Shown piece after piece: positions 5,397 to 6,453 of a DNA stretch of 6,453 bases. The notes beneath the pieces were generated by a model. It was not told where the DNA came from. It did not search any database and saw only the letters and a list, made by a program, of their open reading frames with translations. The stretch's first letter is position 1. Each line of letters begins with the position of its first letter. The translations under genes were made by a program, and so were the position numbers. The stretch is from NCBI GenBank assembly GCA_009843565.1, contig VYDF01000066.1, forward strand, positions 1 through 6,453, given 5' to 3'. The DNA is from Acidimicrobiia bacterium. GTDB lineage: Bacteria > Actinomycetota > Acidimicrobiia > Acidimicrobiales > Bin134.

Positions 5397-6453
5397 GTGA
5401 ACCCTGAGGAGCTGTTGGAGATCGCCGAGCGCATCGTGGGCTGGGGCCGCGACGGCGAGCAGGTCGAGGCGGTGGTCGGCCACAGCCAGGAGACCGAAGT
5501 GCGGGTGTACGAGGGCGAGATCGAGTCGTTGTCGGTGGCCGAGTCGCAAGGGGTGGGCGTGAGGGTGATCGCCGACGGCCGCCAGGGGTTCGCCCACGCC
5601 GGCACGCTCGATACCGATGTGCTGGAGGAGACGCTGGCTGAGGCCCGCGACAACGCGGTGTTCGGCTCGCCCGACGAGTTCTTCGGCTTGGCCGAGCCCG
5701 ACGGAGTGGCACCTCCTGAGCTCGACCTCTACCACGAGGCACTGCTGGAGGTGAGCACTGAGGCCAAGATCGACATGGCCCTGGAGCTGGAGCGAGCGGT
5801 GCAAGCCGGCGACCCCCGCATCGTGGGGGTGGAGTCGGCCGACTACGGCGACGTGGTGAGCGCCGACGCCATTGCCACCACCACTGGCATCCGCAGCTCG
5901 GGGCAGGACACGTCTTGCTACCTCACTGCATATTCGCTGGCCTCGGAAAACGACGAGACCCAGACCGGCTTCGGGTTCTCGGTGGGCCGTGAGCCCGGCA
6001 CTCTCGACGTTGCCGAGGCCGCGGCCGACGCGGTGGAGCGGGCCACCCGGATGCTGGGGGCAACCCAGCCCCCCACCGAGCGGGTCACCGTGGTGCTCGA
6101 CCCGTTCGTCTCGGCCCAGTTTCTGGGCATCATCGGCGGCACCCTGTCGGGCGAGGCGGTGCTCAAGGGCCGGTCGCTGTTTGCCGACCGCCTGGGCGAC
6201 CAAGTGGCCGCCGCGAGCGTCACTCTGGTGGACGATCCCACCAACCCGGAGGCGTTCACCGCCTCCGACGCCGACGGGGAAGGACTGGCCACCCGGCGCA
6301 ACCAGCTCATCGGCGGTGGCCAGCTCGAGCGGTTCTTGCACAACAGCTATACCGGCCGGCGCTCGGGCAGCGCGTCCACCGGGTCGGCGGTGCGGGGCTA
6401 CGCCAGCACCCCCGGAGTGGGCTGCCAGGCGCTGTCGCTGGTGCCCGGCGACC
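5397..6453 (+). CDS. tldE: Metalloprotease subunit TldE/PmbA (cut by right window edge)
   Basis: This is the partner subunit of TldD, known as TldE or PmbA. Reading from the GTG at 5397, 352 codons are open to the window end; the full family length is about 440-450, so roughly the last fifth is missing. The N-terminal half carries the regulatory-domain pattern EVRVYEGEIESLSVAESQG (34-52), then VGVRVIADGRQGFAHAG (53-69). The C-terminal half has SAQFLGIIGGTLSGEAVLKG (239-258), RSLFADRLGDQVA (259-271), VDDPTNPEAFTASDADGEG (278-296) and NSYTGRRSGSASTGSA (316-331), all typical of PmbA. There is no HExxxH motif where TldD has one, as expected: TldE is thought to lack zinc and to shape the substrate channel rather than cut. 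It follows tldD by 40 bp with its own ribosome binding site, so the two are almost certainly one transcription unit. No frameshift or early stop is seen. Confidence 0.94.
   Translation, partial: MNPEELLEIAERIVGWGRDGEQVEAVVGHSQETEVRVYEGEIESLSVAESQGVGVRVIADGRQGFAHAGTLDTDVLEETLAEARDNAVFGSPDEFFGLAEPDGVAPPELDLYHEALLEVSTEAKIDMALELERAVQAGDPRIVGVESADYGDVVSADAIATTTGIRSSGQDTSCYLTAYSLASENDETQTGFGFSVGREPGTLDVAEAAADAVERATRMLGATQPPTERVTVVLDPFVSAQFLGIIGGTLSGEAVLKGRSLFADRLGDQVAAASVTLVDDPTNPEAFTASDADGEGLATRRNQLIGGGQLERFLHNSYTGRRSGSASTGSAVRGYASTPGVGCQALSLVPGD

Noticed and set aside
3863..5653. Long open frame of 596 codons on the minus strand
   Set aside because: It is antisense to all of tldD and the start of tldE, both of which have unmistakable family motifs. 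Its composition is low-complexity and shows no recognisable fold.
5247..6341. Minus-strand open frame of 364 codons opposite tldE
   Set aside because: The plus strand encodes clear PmbA/TldE motifs throughout. The antisense translation shows no motif and is explained by third-position G/C bias.

Overview
The window is dense, high-G+C bacterial chromosome with strong third-position G/C bias, GTG as well as ATG starts, and short intergenic gaps. The thiamine-diphosphate enzyme in the middle resembles, from memory, the mycobacterial protein called IlvG (Rv1820), down to its C-terminal AYPRRSNL. This points to an actinobacterium (Actinomycetota). An environmental lineage such as Acidimicrobiia is possible, but that finer placement is inference. 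I see no tRNA, rRNA, CRISPR array, insertion sequence or other mobile element.

The layout is two divergent gene blocks separated by a gap of about 80 bp around 2176-2255. The left block is on the minus strand and reads from 2175 towards 1: a polytopic flippase-like protein of the YbhN/MprF transmembrane family (1138-2175), a PAP2-superfamily membrane protein of the Aur1-like type (334-1116), and the first 101 codons of dxs, 1-deoxy-D-xylulose-5-phosphate synthase, which runs off the left edge (1-304). Gaps of 21 and 29 bp suggest one operon. The block joins the entry enzyme of the MEP isoprenoid pathway to two membrane proteins that plausibly handle lipid or lipid-phosphate substrates.

The right block is on the plus strand: an acetolactate-synthase-like ThDP enzyme (2256-3890), tldD (3965-5356), and the first 352 codons of tldE/pmbA (5397 to the right edge). 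TldD and TldE form a heteromeric zinc protease. TldD here keeps the HExxxH motif and the third zinc-ligand cysteine, whereas TldE lacks HExxxH, as the family expects. The 74-bp gap before tldD could hold its own promoter, so the ThDP enzyme need not be co-transcribed with the protease pair.

All six genes belong to recognisable families and together they fill nearly all of the window. I did not find a convincing undescribed system. The points most worth a second look are the active-site departure of the IlvG-like enzyme from true acetohydroxyacid synthases, the dxs/PAP2/flippase grouping, the non-canonical PAP2 motifs, and the unknown substrate of TldD/TldE. Two of the six genes (dxs and tldE) are cut by the window edges.
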